Source: Stichopus chloronotus (lineage: Eukaryota > Echinodermata > Holothuroidea > Aspidochirotida > Stichopodidae). From it: a DNA stretch of 64,000 bases. Both the position numbers and the translations under genes were made by a program. This document shows positions 49,519 to 61,226 of this stretch, piece by piece. Location: positions 15,641,415-15,705,414 of the forward strand of contig CM037840.1 of the NCBI GenBank assembly GCA_021234535.1. The letters run 5' to 3'. How positions within the stretch are numbered: position 1 is the first letter of the stretch; the number at the start of each line of letters is the position of its first letter. The notes beneath the pieces were generated by a model. That model worked only from the letters and a program-made list of their open reading frames with translations. It ran no database searches and had not been told where the DNA came from.

Positions 49519-52500
49519 CGTTCAGGCATTTGCCCAGTAATTTTAAAGATCTTAAAAACAAATGAAGCATTGTAAGCTTTTTGGTAGGCCTAATAATTCT
49601 ATAGTCAAAAATTACAGTTTGATTCGGGGCGAATTTTCAGGGGCCCTCCATCCGCTGTACTGAGAGCATTTGCTCCCTTGCCAGTCCACCCCCCCCCCTT
49701 CCCCTCCGTTCCTACACCTATGAAAACGACGACCTTTTGACGGTTTACTGACAACAAAGAGAAGCGTATATTATGTACAAATTCTTTCGGTAGTAGGCAC
49801 CTACATATTTCAGTGTCATCTAAATGCACAAGTGAAAGGAACCTTCAACAAAACTAACACTGGGCTCCGTGAATATAGGAGCAAAATGAACCTCTACCTC
49901 TTTAGATGACGATGATCCTTGGAAATTCCTGTCTTGAAAAAAAAGGAAACAGTGCATGTTTCAGAATTCAATTAAACAATTGTACAGGCTTGCGGGTGGG
50001 TGATTGGGGGGATTGTAACATTGATATTGATTTACATTGATATACGTGTGGGAACCAAGGTCTGAAGATATTCCCAGGCTAAAGTGACCACCACTGACCA
50101 TCTTGTTATTGCAAAATAAGAGTCCTAAGTGTAACTTATACTTATTGCCTCTGGATCATATTCCTGAACAATGTTTGTACTTGTAAGTCTATATTTAGAC
50201 ACCTTGATTATATCACATGATTGTCTGTAACAGTGAGTGACCAAGACAACAAGGCACTCCGAATACAGAAGTCAAAGCAATAACATCTCATATGTATCTC
50301 CTACCTTGAGTCTGTAAGTAACAAGCCTTCAACATTACAGGGATCAGTGGCGTCGACAAGAATTAGGAAGGAGGTGAATTTTCCAAACTGACAGGGATGC
50401 AAGATCTGAGACAAGATCCGGAAAATCTAGCTGGTTTCCTCCAAATGATAGGGGCCTAGCCATGATTTCGTCAACGAAGCCCATAGACACTCGGAGCGCC
50501 AACACGAGCGCAATAAAATTGTGATCCAATATACCTCTAAACTCGATGGAAATTGCACTTCCTAGGCCTATTCACCGCGTATACATAGGGGTTACACTAG
50601 TCATAGGCCTAATAGGCCTATTGTAAACATTAATGTACACAACACCAAAAATGTACGGCCCTTCACCCCCCCCCCCCCCCCACACACACACACACGCACA
50701 CCCACTTGGGTGCAGGTCCTTATGACCAGTATATGAAGGTAGTCATTTCTATAAACTCTCACCGAGGTGAAGAATTAACTCCAGGATGAAAAAGATTCCA
50801 CAGACCCCCCTCAATATGGCCCTGAGCAATTTCACTCGGACTCAGTGCAGGCTACTGTGTCCCTAAGGTGTAGACCAATTACAAGATAAGAAGAAACAAC
50901 TTTATTAAATACACAAGGGAAATTGCACATCTGCGGTAGAACAATAAGACATCACAGAACAGTGCAAAAAAGGGACAAGTTTATCAATTGAGGTAGCTCA
51001 TGGTCGCTGCGTTTTGGAAGATGTACATTACATCAAACATTTCATGACTGATATGTAAGGAATATCCACTGGATGTATCTTCCTCTGCATTTTGCATCAT
51101 ATAATTTTATTCTCACTCACGATATAGTGCCAGGGTGAGAAGATTTAGCATTTTCATTCTAGATGTACCACGCTATTGCAATTCCTTTCATTTCCTGCAG
51201 AATACTTAGCTTATTCTCCTCCCCGACACCTTGCACTAAGTGTTTATTAACACAGTGGTTGCATTACTCCCTTTACGACGAAAGGAGAATAAGGCCGCCT
51301 AGTCAGCTATTATGTGTGCCTCGATGTGATCAAGGTACGTTGTGGCTGATCTACAATCCTGGACAAAATTGTTGGGACTCTTACTTTACGAATGAATTCC
51401 CAAATGTTACCTCAGAGGATAACATGGATCTCCGCGATCCTTTCCAGTGTTGCTTTAAAGGACTAAATGTACCCTGTGAGCAGTATTTCTGCAGCCAACA
51501 TTGAACGGGGGAGCGGGGTGTCCCAAGAAATTTTGTCCAAGATTGTAGGTAGGACTATAACAAGTATTGTTTGCTGTGTGTCGTGCATGCAAGTTGTTGC
51601 CTACCGTTTATGTTGGGCAAGTACACACCGCATTCCATCTTTTAGTTTAATAATATGCAATACAATCTGGCCACCAAATACAACTGTCAGTGCCAGTAAA
51701 TGTTATTTAGTAAGCACTCCAAAGGGACTGTCAACTCATGTAATCATTGTGAGGCTTTACAATCAGTTGGCTATTCCTCAGCTGAAGCATGTGGTGCAAC
51801 GCTTGAAATCCAGATTTTTCAAAAGGCAACCATATTTTTCAAAAAGATTAAAAAAGACCTACGATCATTTATTATCATAGATTAAAAATACTTAATTTTT
51901 CATCCCTTGAGCTTTGACGATTTGCTTCATGTTCAAAATTGGTCATGGTGTTGATAACTTTTTAACTTTTTTTCGGTGGTCAAATTCAAGGAGGTCTAGT
52001 GGTCAGAGATTTTCGCTCTAAAAGATGTGTTGTAGCCTGGATGTTACAAAGTATTTCTTCTTACAGAGGGTTGTGGATGAATGGTCTGTCGGAGCATGTG
52101 GTGATGTCTCAGAGTGTCACTGCCTTAAAGCATAAATATTTTTATGATATTGATGATAAATATTTTAGGGAGTGTGGGAGATTCTGAGTGTTATTGTAAT
52201 GGGTATAGGGATGTCTGCTCTTTCAGGTTCTATTCATGAGGACATTATCCTTTCTGGCCCTTTAAACCAAACTATAGCAGAGGAACATGCATTGTCTTAG
52301 GGCTGAAGTGTGTGCACTATTGACTAATAAGACTAATTTAGTGCAGTATTAGTGTGGTATAATTCAATACAGCGTAAGTTGTTGTAGGCTGTAACAAGTG
52401 TATAGCATACCTTTTCTGTGTGATGTTACTTTATCTGTGATGAGTTTGCGCAATAGAGCACCACGAGATGCTTCAATATAAACGCACCGAAACCGTCACT

Positions 52501-55500
52501 GATCTTGTTCTTATTCATCATTTATCTACTTTGTATCTACTTTGGGTGTCCCTATTGAAGATCGACAGTCTAACGGCACCTCAACCGAGTGGTTTTACAA
52601 CATCTCGATTTAATAATAGTTAATTTTACGAAGTGCTGAAAACCCATTTGTAGACTTTTCATAAGAAGGGTTAAATTCCTACTTTTACACATCCCGACTC
52701 ACCGACTTGCTCGCCGACTAAAGTGGTGTTAACAGTACTTTTCATGTTTTGTGAAATAGTTTCCATGATTTTAATCTTGTGATAGTTTCTAAAAGTTTTA
52801 AGTAATTGTTATGAAAATCCCCTCTTTTAATTCAATAGCATTCAAAACTTCATGATGTCATGAAACGTTATGCATATAATATAAGAGAAGGGAGCGCTTT
52901 TTGAGTGGTTGCGGATAGACTGTAAATGTGAATTACAGCATGCTATTCAGTGCTGTGCATCTGCCGCGTGTACTTTTGGGACTGCATGTATTGTAGTGTA
53001 CACACAACGAGATACGTGGACGTTCCTTTAAGTCCTATATTGTCAATAGACTGCGATTATTGCAAACAGCACAAATACGACTTCGACGTTAGTATAGATG
53101 TATAACCATTAGTCGTAGACGAGGGGCTATGGGTAACCTGAGGCATCCCGATAAATTTGACTTTCAGCGACCGAAACTTGCAACCAGGTGGATGCAATGG
53201 AAGGAAGAGTTTACCCTAAGTTTAGAGTTAGCCCAGGCTTGATGGGAAAGAGGACAAAGTCAAAGCAAAAGATGTGTCTTTACTTAATGGGCACAAAGGA
53301 AGAGAAATTAACGGGACTATAAAACCCTCACTAGAGGAAGGGCAGGAGATCGCAAAAGTGAAAGATATGCTGCATGTTTCACCGTTTGAGTACAGCAAGA
53401 TGTCCATGCGATACATACGAGAAACAGAAAGTGAGCTACGGACCTGGACGAAAACTGCATTTGCTGGAGACGCAAGAATCCGTTCGGAAGACGCAACTGT
53501 CCAGCATAAGTTTTAAAGTACGTTGTTGGAAGAATAACCATTTCGCCCCACAGTGTCAGTCAGATAAAGGACAATCATCTAGGCCTACGTCAAAGGTGGA
53601 GTCGACACGCGTAAATCATAGAAAGTGCCAGCCGTAGCGGAACCTATGATGGTACCTCATACACTAGAGATAGAAACAGCAAACGCAGGAGTTTGAAGAT
53701 GGTACAGTGAATCTAGTGCTGCAGAATGACACTGACAATCAGATTGGTGTACATAGTAATAGTGTTACAAATACACAAGGTCACACCTATGCTGACATCA
53801 TTATCAAATCGAAAAGAGTTATATTTAAAATAGATCGAAGGTGAAGCGTCGTGAAATGTAATGCTACCAAAGGAGTTCGAGGAATTAGGAAGCTATTCTA
53901 TCATACCTCTGAATAAGCAGCTGCCCATGTAAAACGGTAGTTTGAATCAGGGGGAAGGTAGATGCAACTTTCAAATGGTAAACTCTAGGACAGGAAGGAA
54001 ACTCGAAGTTGAAATTGTAATTGTTGAAAATCCCAGTGAGACACCGCAGCTGGAAAGCAGGAAGGTGCTACGAATAGGTATCATTACGGTCATCCATGAC
54101 CACATGGAGAGTGTGAGAAACAAAGGTCAGGTTACTACCCGCAAATCGGAGGTAGACCTTATTCGAAATGACAAAGGAAAGGTTGCACATGTTGAAAAGC
54201 TGGTAGAAGAATTTCAAGATGTATTCAGTGGAGTAGGTCAGCTAGAAGGGGAGCATCAATTAAAGGTAGATAGGAGTGCACAACCAGTGACGCAACCCCT
54301 CCCTACGGGTACCATTACTATAGGAGATAGCTTGAAGGGAGAGTTGGATCGATTTGTGACTGAAAAATATTAGTAGGCCAGTCACAGAGCCAACATCATG
54401 GGTGTCTAGCCTAACTGTAATAAAACCATGCAAAATTCGAATTTATATAGTTCCGAAGGTTCTAAACAAATGGCTACAAAGAAGCCATTACACCATGCCA
54501 AACCTGGGTGACATCCTCCCAGACTGAAGTCAGGCAAGAGTGTTTCGACTTTTTTATGAATGGCATGGATTTTGGAATACAAATCTAGATGCAGCCAGTT
54601 CACTTCTCATTACATTTAATACAAGATTTGAGAGATATTGCTAGATTCTGCTCTTCTGCTTTCAAAACAGCACCAGAAGAGTTTCAATGTAGGCAAAATC
54701 AAGCAATTGAGGGGCTTCGGGAAGTGAACTGAATCATGGATGATACAATTGTCTACAGTGAAGGGCCTAATGATGCTGGGGCCAAGGAGGATCATGACAA
54801 TAATGTCCGTAAGCTGCTGCAGAGAGCAAAAATTTTATTCTTGGGTCAATGGACTACAGCCTGATCGAGCTAAGATTAGTTAACTTCGCAAACCAACAGA
54901 TGTTGCTTCAGTACAAAGGTTTATAAGGTTTGCCACCTATCCTAATAAATTCCTACCAATGCTAACTGATGCGAATGAGCCTCTGCGTACGCTCACACTT
55001 AAGGGTATAGAATGGTTATGGCAACAAGTACACGACAAGGCCTTTGAGAGCGTAAAAACAATGGTGGCTTTACATCCAGTTTTGAGACACTTTGATTAGA
55101 GTTTAAAATTTACTCAAAAAACCGATGCGTCACAAACAGGGCTTAGGGCGGCGTTGCAACAAGAAGGTCACCCAATCGATATGCGAACAGGGCTCTAAGT
55201 GAAACAGATACCAGATGTACGTGTACAATTTGATCACAAGCCACTGGAGAATATTCTCATTTTATATCTTTATAAAGCGGTTGCAACATGCAACAATATG
55301 ATGTCACTTTAGGGTTCAGACCAAGCAAACACATGCACCTGGCTGATACTCACGGTAGGGCATATTTGCGATTGTATGATCAATACAACACTTAAAAGGA
55401 GAATGAGTGTGTGAACAAGGTACAACATCTGCCTATCACCGAAACACTCAAACAAACAATAAAGGCACACACCGACACAGACAGCATCCTTCAAACAATC

Positions 55501-58500
55501 AAAGCAGTCATACGAATGGCCTGATTTAAAGGATGACTTATCTGTAGAAATCGCTGAGTACTTCCACTGTCGAGAATTCTAAGAGTAGAAAGACACTATG
55601 CTATGTGGAGAAAGAGAGGTTAATATTCCCAAGAGATTAAGGAGAGAAATGTCGGATACAGTCCACTCTTCACATTATGAAAGCTGCCTTAGGCCTGTCT
55701 TAGAATTAATCATTTCTCATCCTTTCCATGGAACTTTTCGAAAATGGCTTACAACTAACCTCCCAAACTGTGGCCTCATGAGAGTTGTTTGCAGAGGTAG
55801 GGTGGTGACTCGATGCTCATCGCTAGAACTCGAACTACATGTTGGTCCTTTCATTCCTTATAGGATTTATTGAAGGTCCAGTTTCATTTTCTGGACCACA
55901 AAAAAATGCTTGTGGTATTTTTCATTCTTTCATTTTATTTTTATTTTTCTCTATTTTTCTTTCGCCTGTGCCTTTTAATTTTTCTGGCCCGTATAGGAAG
56001 TTGCGACTCCCCCCTCCCCACATTTCTTTTTGAAATCCATTTCAGTCTATGCCGTACAACAACCACTAGCTTCATATCTAGCACAGAGTGGGGATGTGAA
56101 ACTCATATTTTATTCCACTTTACCTTTTTATGACAGTAACCATAAAGGAGCTCGAGAAATGCCAGGCTATCCCGGAATATACCCGTAACACATTTACCAG
56201 TGGGCAATAGGGACTATAGGGACCGCAATTATTACTCGAGGCAGTTTTAGTCGACCCTGTAAAAACACATGGATGAAACCAAGTACATCTGGCCAAGCAT
56301 CTGACAATAGCAAGTATAAGTGCTCTCCAATATCGCTATGTATCGTCGTGGACTTTTCCGGTATATCTTTTCTAGCACGCTGATTTGCTGAATTCGGCAC
56401 AAAACTGTCTTGCCATTGTATATCAAAAGTGACACAATGAAATTAGCATATCAAACGTTAGTTATCGGGCTTGCTGATTTACTATTAAAATGCTGATTTC
56501 TTTCATTACATGCTAAACTTTTTTAATGTGCTGAGTTTTTTTTCTGATATATAGTTCTGATTATTGATATTATATTTCTGATTTTTTTCTTCTGTTGAAA
56601 TTATTTCTGATACCCTACTTTTGTTTTCTATATTTTGATACGCTTGGCACTTCGTACTTCCACTTCTCCCTTCCAAATAAGGTTAGTCACATGAAAGGAC
56701 CCTCCTGTCATGTGATGGGCTAAGAGATTATTCAAGATTTCTTCGGAAATTAAATAAATAAGGGTTTGGGAAAATTTTCTTTCAAAACTTAACATCTAAT
56801 TGTCAATTATTTTCTGGCTTTTTGCGGCCTATTATTATTTAAATTAAAGATGCTAGCAAATAAAACGAATGACGAAAGAGTTAATACACCAAACAAATCC
56901 TTTTTGTCAGTTACATTCTCCGCTCATTTGTATACCTCAGTCTCCAGTTTCTGTTTCGCACTTCCCCTCTCCTGTCATCTCTTGTAAATTTATTTTTAAA
57001 TTCCAGATCTTATTTAGTCTCAACTGAGAATCTTCAAACCTTTACTAAGACAGGATTTCGAGAGTAACGTTCGTAAAAACTTTAAAAGCAAATGACTAAA
57101 GTTTTACCTCCCCCACCCAAGAAAAAAGTGTTATCGTTTTTCAACAAGATGTCACAAGCCAATAGTATCCAGTTCATCTATTTAGGATGACATTGTCTGC
57201 ACTTTGCTTTCATGTCCTCAGTGGACAGTGGGTAGGAATCCCGTCCTGGCAAGTTCCGTCCCATCTTGCCCTCCCCTCGACACAAAAAAATCTGAAGAAA
57301 CAATAAAACTTTTAGCTGAAACTCACAAAGCCAGAGAGACTGGAAAGTGAACATTCTCTGCAATCTGAGAGATATTCATATCCAAAATTTCCTCTGTACG
57401 CTACGCGCCAACCGATAGGTGCACCCTTTTAAATGGAGTCATTACTACTGGGCGCCACTAAGATCCTTGTCCCCTCCTCCCTTCCTCCCCAATGAAAAAC
57501 GCTGGTGACGCTACTGCATGTCTTGCTTCATAGCATTTGCATTGCTTGGTTCCCCTCCCCCAGCCTTTCTCTCCACCTCTCCCTCTCTCTCTTCAGGTAG
57601 TGAACATGTTATCGTAAAGTATACATTTATGGCATATTTATCAGCAATTATGTATATGTTTCACAAATGGTTCATTTTTAGATCCCAAAACTAAAAAAGA
57701 ACGGAACAAAAGCTGCAAATAAATGATTTAAATAAATTACGGAAATTGGTACATTAGCACTACGTAACAATATCATCACAAACGTATCAAATAACTTTAA
57801 AAAATATTATATTATAAAAATTATCTTTCATGAAATTTTTATGAAAATTTTTTCATCCAATTGGTTTTCTTTTGGCATGATATTTTTATAGCATTAATTG
57901 ATTAATTTTAACTTAAACAGAAATTCTTGAGGTGAAATTTATATTTTCATGCATTTACTGTCATAGACTAGGCTTTTGTTAACGAGAACGTACAACAAAT
58001 GAGTTGAATGTTTTATCTTTATTAATGCAACAAAAATGCATCTTGCCTGAAAAAAACAAACGATTTTTACAACTTAGGTAAAACCTGACTAGATACTACA
58101 TTGGAGAATAATGGTTCGAGATTTTGTGTGCTTCCTGTACAACAGATAGAGCATCTATAATGTTCTTTCCTCCTCGTAGCATGCAACAACGAACTGGATA
58201 TAAAATGCATATCCTCAGAATCATACAGACCCATGCATAGTAAGTACTGCTATTATGATAGCAAAGCGGTATATACACACATGGTCCACCGATGATTCCT
58301 ATTATACTTGCAAAGAGTACACCGTAAACTTCTGACGTTTTCAGAGAATTTTCAAGAAAAGACTTACTCACTATGAGATTTTGATGTCCTGTAGATTTTC
58401 ATATCATTAGGAAAATTTGCGTGTACTTTATTGATGAGATTTCAAAGGAAATTGAGATAGATGATCAGTCACAAATGATCAAATTGGCAAGTTTATCTAA

Positions 58501-61201
58501 TAGCCGCAAAGACTCTGGTAATTATGCAACGTTTAAAACAAACATACTAAAGATTCACCTCATTGATTAAACAGCTGAGTGATATGTGTCGTCTTCTTAA
58601 AATTTTTTTTTTTCGTTTTTGAGTTGATTTTTTTCTGTAATGTATAGTTAGTCATTAGCTTTGTTAAACTTACCAGTTTGCTCTAGAGTTCTGTCCAAAC
58701 TTTATATAGGTCATTAATTGCATATTGCATGTTCATATGTATAGACGAAGTAAACTGTGACTGAAACTGAACTAAAAAAAGACTACCATTCACTTTTAAC
58801 CAAATCTAATCGTTTGTATATACAATAACCGTGGACAGGACTTCTTCCATTCGAATGTGGAATGATGAACTTCACACACTAAAATTTTAATGTTACACAT
58901 AAGGCAGATATCACTGAGTTGCCATCAGAAGCTTGATGTGTGTGTGTGTAGGGAATCACTAGGAAGGTGCGTATAAACACAAAATGGAAAAATTGCAAAG
59001 TGCAAGTGACTGTAAAATGATTTTGCTAGTCAAGTAAATGGGACTTCAACTGTATAGCATAGTATATAATCAAATACACTAAATTACCTGTATACAATAC
59101 TTCTACTCCTTGAATGTAAACAGGAAGTTAATCAAAAGATATATGCTTTTGTTTGAAACAAATGTACGTTGCCCTTAAAGTTGCATAATTATACTAAGTA
59201 GATATTTAATTCCTAACATAGTGCATAGTCCTAAGATTCATTTGTGCAGACAAATGTTATTAGTTTTTAGACAGCCAGCAAGAAAGATTTTGTAAACAAA
59301 GAAATTCATTTGTTTCTCGATTTGATTACATGTAAACTAAACAAGAGCTTCCCCGATTTGATTGTGGAATTTTCAAATGCGGAATTTGTAGCGTAATATG
59401 TACTAGATTTTAATAGTTTCAATTATTGATGAGGAGTCTTCTGGTGATTGACAGTCGTTCAAGAGAAAATGATCCGTATTATATTTTATCGGGGTCAAAT
59501 TGAGGTCAATTTAATCCAGGTAGATTTACAAAGTTGGAGATTTTGTATGGCAATCCCTTCTATTAATATCATTGAACTAATGGGGTAAAAGCTTAGGGAC
59601 TTAATGGATTTGTAACGGCGGACATGAGAACGTGATTTCAGATATCATTGGGTTTGAACAATGCTGCATAAGTAACAAAGACTCTGTTTTTACTCCATTT
59701 CTAGAAGCTTTATCCTTTAACCTACCTGTCGTGGTTCTAATCCACATTGAACATCTTCTGCATAACTCGACCCATTTAACTCCTTCTGGAATCTACCGAC
59801 AAATAAAAGCCCCTTTGCAACAGACTTCTGGGAAGTCCTCTTCAGTAGATGAATGACACAGCTAGAGTGTACCAGTTGTATGCTTACATTAACTATACCC
59901 TGCCATCGTAGGGTAAATGCTGCCAAGTATGTTCCGTTATCATAATCTATGACGGATTCAGGACCAACGGCAGAGTAGGGTGTGTTAGAGAATAATTTTA
60001 TCCTGAAGAAGTCCCCCCGAATAGTTTCATGGAGCCATTCGCCTTTTTCGTCTCGATCCTAACCACGACTCTATCGGACAAATTGTAATGTTCCCTTTTT
60101 TCGACTATTTCGACCAAGGATCCAGTCAGACTGTCATAGTATGTACAATTTTCGTCTGCTCTCTGGCGATGTGGTAATGATGTGACATTGGTTTCCAATA
60201 CTTTGCGGACGGTACTCTGTAAATAGGGGAGAAAAGATATCAAAGCATGGAATAAAACCTTATCCACACCTTTTTAAATATGAATAATTCAGAAATGATA
60301 CAAAGCATAGCTGAAACACATTCACGAAAATAATTGATTAGATTGGCTATTCAAATCCCCTCTGATAAAGTTTCTCTTCAATTGAAATGGCACTTTGTTA
60401 AAGTGTATGAGCTACAGTTCTTTGAAAAACGATTCTTTCATATTCCTTGTGTAGCAGTTCATGCCAACATGTTTCGAGCAAAGGTGAATGTCAGCTTGAA
60501 TGCACGTTCGACTGTTTTAAAAAAAATATCTTTGAAGACAAAGCTGTTTTATGTTAATGATGATCCCTGAAGGAATATAAAGCAAGCGTGTAAGACATCA
60601 GAGTCTGTTTGAAAAAAAACTGAATTACAATTTCAATTAAAATTTACCAACATAACAAGCAGATTAATACTTTTAATAAAACAAGTGCAAAGAAATAAAA
60701 GTATGTGACAATGAATGCTTGACTTTCGTCACTGGCCTTTAATATAGACATTGACCAATAGACAAGTCCAATATCCTAAAATATGCAAATCCCATAGAGG
60801 GTAGTTCCTTGGATTTTTACATTTTTTATGACCAAACTCAAACTTTCTTGCATTCATCTAATTCTTTGTTGAACATATGCGCTTAAATTTCACAGATAAC
60901 GAAATAACCATCTTGCCCAGTACTGGAAAGCATTAGACAGAGGACAGCTTCGGGAAAAATATGCCGGTAACAATATTTTCAATTGGAAATTCTTTTAAGA
61001 GGATGTGTAGATATCATACAGAGGTTCAAATCTCTTGAACATACTTACATTTGGTAGTAGGGAAGATGCACTTCTGGAGTCGTCCACCTTAACTGAATTT
61101 TGACGAATTGTCAGAGCTCTCGGAGGTAGGAGGTAAAATAAGCTAACATTCATAAATATCAACACCGTGGATAAAATCCCAAACCTCCCATAATACTTCA
61201 T
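42606..61201 (-). CDS. NXPE family protein, copy C (4 exons, 1-nt frameshift)
   Basis: Complement of 61201-61049, 60216-59726, 43813-43641 and 43419-42606, with the same GT-AG sites, phases and exon lengths as copy B except exon 2, which is 491 instead of 492 nt. The missing base is in a run of six G (plus-strand C 60013-60018) where the family reads F-G-G-D-F. As written, translation stops after about 123 residues. Either this is a very young pseudogene or a homopolymer error in the sequence; all later exons are open, which favours an error or a recent event. Exons 2 and 3 are 15.9 kb apart because of repeats. Domains are as in copy B: membrane helix, neurexophilin-like domain, PWFCNKP linker, PC-esterase with GDSTTRQ and DSVH. 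Two broken half-genes side by side would be the alternative, but the matching phases argue for one gene. Confidence 0.82.
43641..43813 (-). CDS. NXPE-C exon 3 (cysteine-rich linker)
   Basis: 173 nt, acceptor ATGTAACAG, donor ACG|GTAGGG. Reads LSYCNVSALHTHGPWFCNKP and NLSCKDWERSNFDF, fully open; cysteine codon 27 is TGT. Confidence 0.9.
44085..44480 (+). repeat. About 140-bp degenerate tandem repeat
   Basis: Three units centred near 44148, 44288 and 44430, each with GGTCAAAT or GGTCATTT, then GAGTCAACAKGGTCAAAT. They resemble the gene-poor repeat at 62-64 kb in opposite orientation. The open frame 44089-44403 is a repeat product. Confidence 0.65.
44481..46939. other. Intronic, nothing recognised
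   Basis: The frames at 44785-45026 and 45532-45810 have no known domain and no neighbouring splice partner that I could connect. Confidence 0.4.
46940..48810 (+). repeat. Dispersed repeat rich in TGACCTTTGACC, copy 2
   Basis: Same head, middle, tail and CA-repeat end as 37001-38170, with about 700 extra bases and more tail units. Perfect DR1 13-mers lie at 48165-48177, 48345-48357 and 48476-48488. Confidence 0.85.
48811..51198. other. Intronic, microsatellites and C-runs
   Basis: C-runs at 49035-49047, 49689-49698 and 50666-50681 (the last joined to a CA repeat). No gene recognised; frames here are short and compositionally biased. Confidence 0.45.
49485..49517 (+). repeat. GT dinucleotide microsatellite
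   Basis: About 16 uninterrupted GT units. Confidence 0.9.
51199..51504 (+). CDS. Orphan cysteine-rich exon, hypothetical
   Basis: Open frame following an acceptor-like TTTCATTTCCTGCAG and ending in TGA. It encodes about 101 residues with 10 cysteines: CTKC, LLCVPRCDQGTLWLIYNPGQ, NCWDSYFTNEFPN, DPFQCCFKGLNVPCEQYFC. Cysteine spacing, aromatic content and one N-V-T sequon look like the last exon of a secreted or extracellular domain. I do not recognise the family. No upstream exon on the plus strand was found, and it lies inside intron 2 of NXPE-C on the other strand. It could be a nested gene, a stray duplicated exon or chance. Confidence 0.3.
   Translation, partial: RILSLFSSPTPCTKCLLTQWLHYSLYDERRIRPPSQLLCVPRCDQGTLWLIYNPGQNCWDSYFTNEFPNVTSEDNMDLRDPFQCCFKGLNVPCEQYFCSQH
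51505..53128. other. Intronic, nothing recognised
   Basis: The frames at 51467-51880 have no known domains. The stretch before 53129 could include the 5' end of the gypsy element, but no LTR pair was found. Confidence 0.4.
53129..55720 (+). mobile_element. Degenerate Ty3/gypsy retrotransposon, gag-pol remnant
   Basis: Gag-like start at 53129 (MGNLRHPDKFDFQRP, then WMQWKEEFT). Partial zinc knuckle near 53517-53555 (CWKNNHFAPQC, first Cys lost). Pre-RT and RT entry at 53942-54480 (EEFQDVFSGVGQLEGEH, then EPTSWVSS and HYTMPNLGDILPD). RT-RNase H junction at about 54915-55160 (FIRFATYPNKFL, KGIEWLWQQVHDKAFE, TDASQTGLRAALQQEG). RNase H tail at about 55225-55350 (FDHKPLE, HLADTHGRAYL). A possible H-H-C-C remnant lies near 55655-55690. 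Many stops and frameshifts; no LTRs seen. It lies antisense in NXPE-C intron 2. It is described as a dead copy only. Confidence 0.85.
55721..59725. other. Intronic, mostly AT-rich, no gene
   Basis: Beyond the gypsy remnant. The hairpin-led repeat also found in NXPE-B intron 2 is at 58240-58290. The stretch at 59355-59400 aligns with 7690-7740 in the inverted part of NXPE-A. A minus-strand frame at 58371-58096 looks membrane-like but starts with GTG and has no support. Confidence 0.5.
58240..58290 (+). repeat. Hairpin-led repeat, second copy
   Basis: TGCTAT-TATG-ATAGCA hairpin, then GCAAAGCGGTATATACACAC, as at 27475-27560. Confidence 0.6.
59726..60216 (-). CDS. NXPE-C exon 2 with 1-nt deletion
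   Basis: Acceptor CCTATTTACAG, donor CAG|GTAGGT. Reads KVLETNVTSLPHRQRADENC, SLTGSLVEIVEKREHYNLSD and KANGSMKLFGG, then loses frame at the G-run (60018-60013). The family sequence resumes in another frame with DNGTYLAAFTLRWQGIV and RTSQKSVAKGLLFVGRF, ending CGLEPRQ. 491 nt against 492 in copy B. Confidence 0.88.
60217..61048 (-). other. NXPE-C intron 1
   Basis: 832 bp. The part near 60700-60830 aligns with intron 1 of copies A and B (AAAGTCAAGCATTCA and CCAAGGAACTACC words on the minus strand). No gene inside. Confidence 0.6.
61049..61201 (-). CDS. NXPE-C exon 1
   Basis: 51 codons, MKYYGRFGILSTVLIFMNVS onwards, with the membrane helix at about residues 7-25 and stem LTIRQNSVKV. The donor is AAT|GTAAGT, phase 0. 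An in-frame upstream ATG exists (61291), but the start aligned with copies A and B is chosen. Confidence 0.88.
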
Positions 61202-61226
61202 CTTCAGAGAAAAGTGACAGACGTAA
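61202..61226 (-). promoter_or_regulatory. Conserved 5' leader of NXPE-C
   Basis: TTACGT begins 25 bases before the ATG, followed by CACTTTTCTCTGAAG, matching copies A and B in spacing and content. Confidence 0.5.

Larger units (their letters stand above)
43814..59725 (-). other. NXPE-C intron 2 (15.9 kb)
   Basis: The equivalent intron is 4.3 kb in copy B. The first 150 bases next to exon 3 (to about 43970) align with copies A and B. The rest holds a tandem repeat, a DR1-rich repeat, microsatellites, an orphan cysteine-rich exon and a gypsy element, listed separately. Confidence 0.7.

Noticed and set aside
51467..51880. 137-codon plus-strand frame
   Set aside because: Overlaps the end of the cysteine-rich exon in another frame; composition is not protein-like and no motif is seen.
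53228..53541. Minus-strand frames within the gypsy remnant
   Set aside because: Shadows of the plus-strand gag region.
58096..58371. Membrane-like 91-codon minus-strand frame
   Set aside because: Begins with GTG, overlaps a repeated hairpin element and has no splice partner; not supported as a gene.
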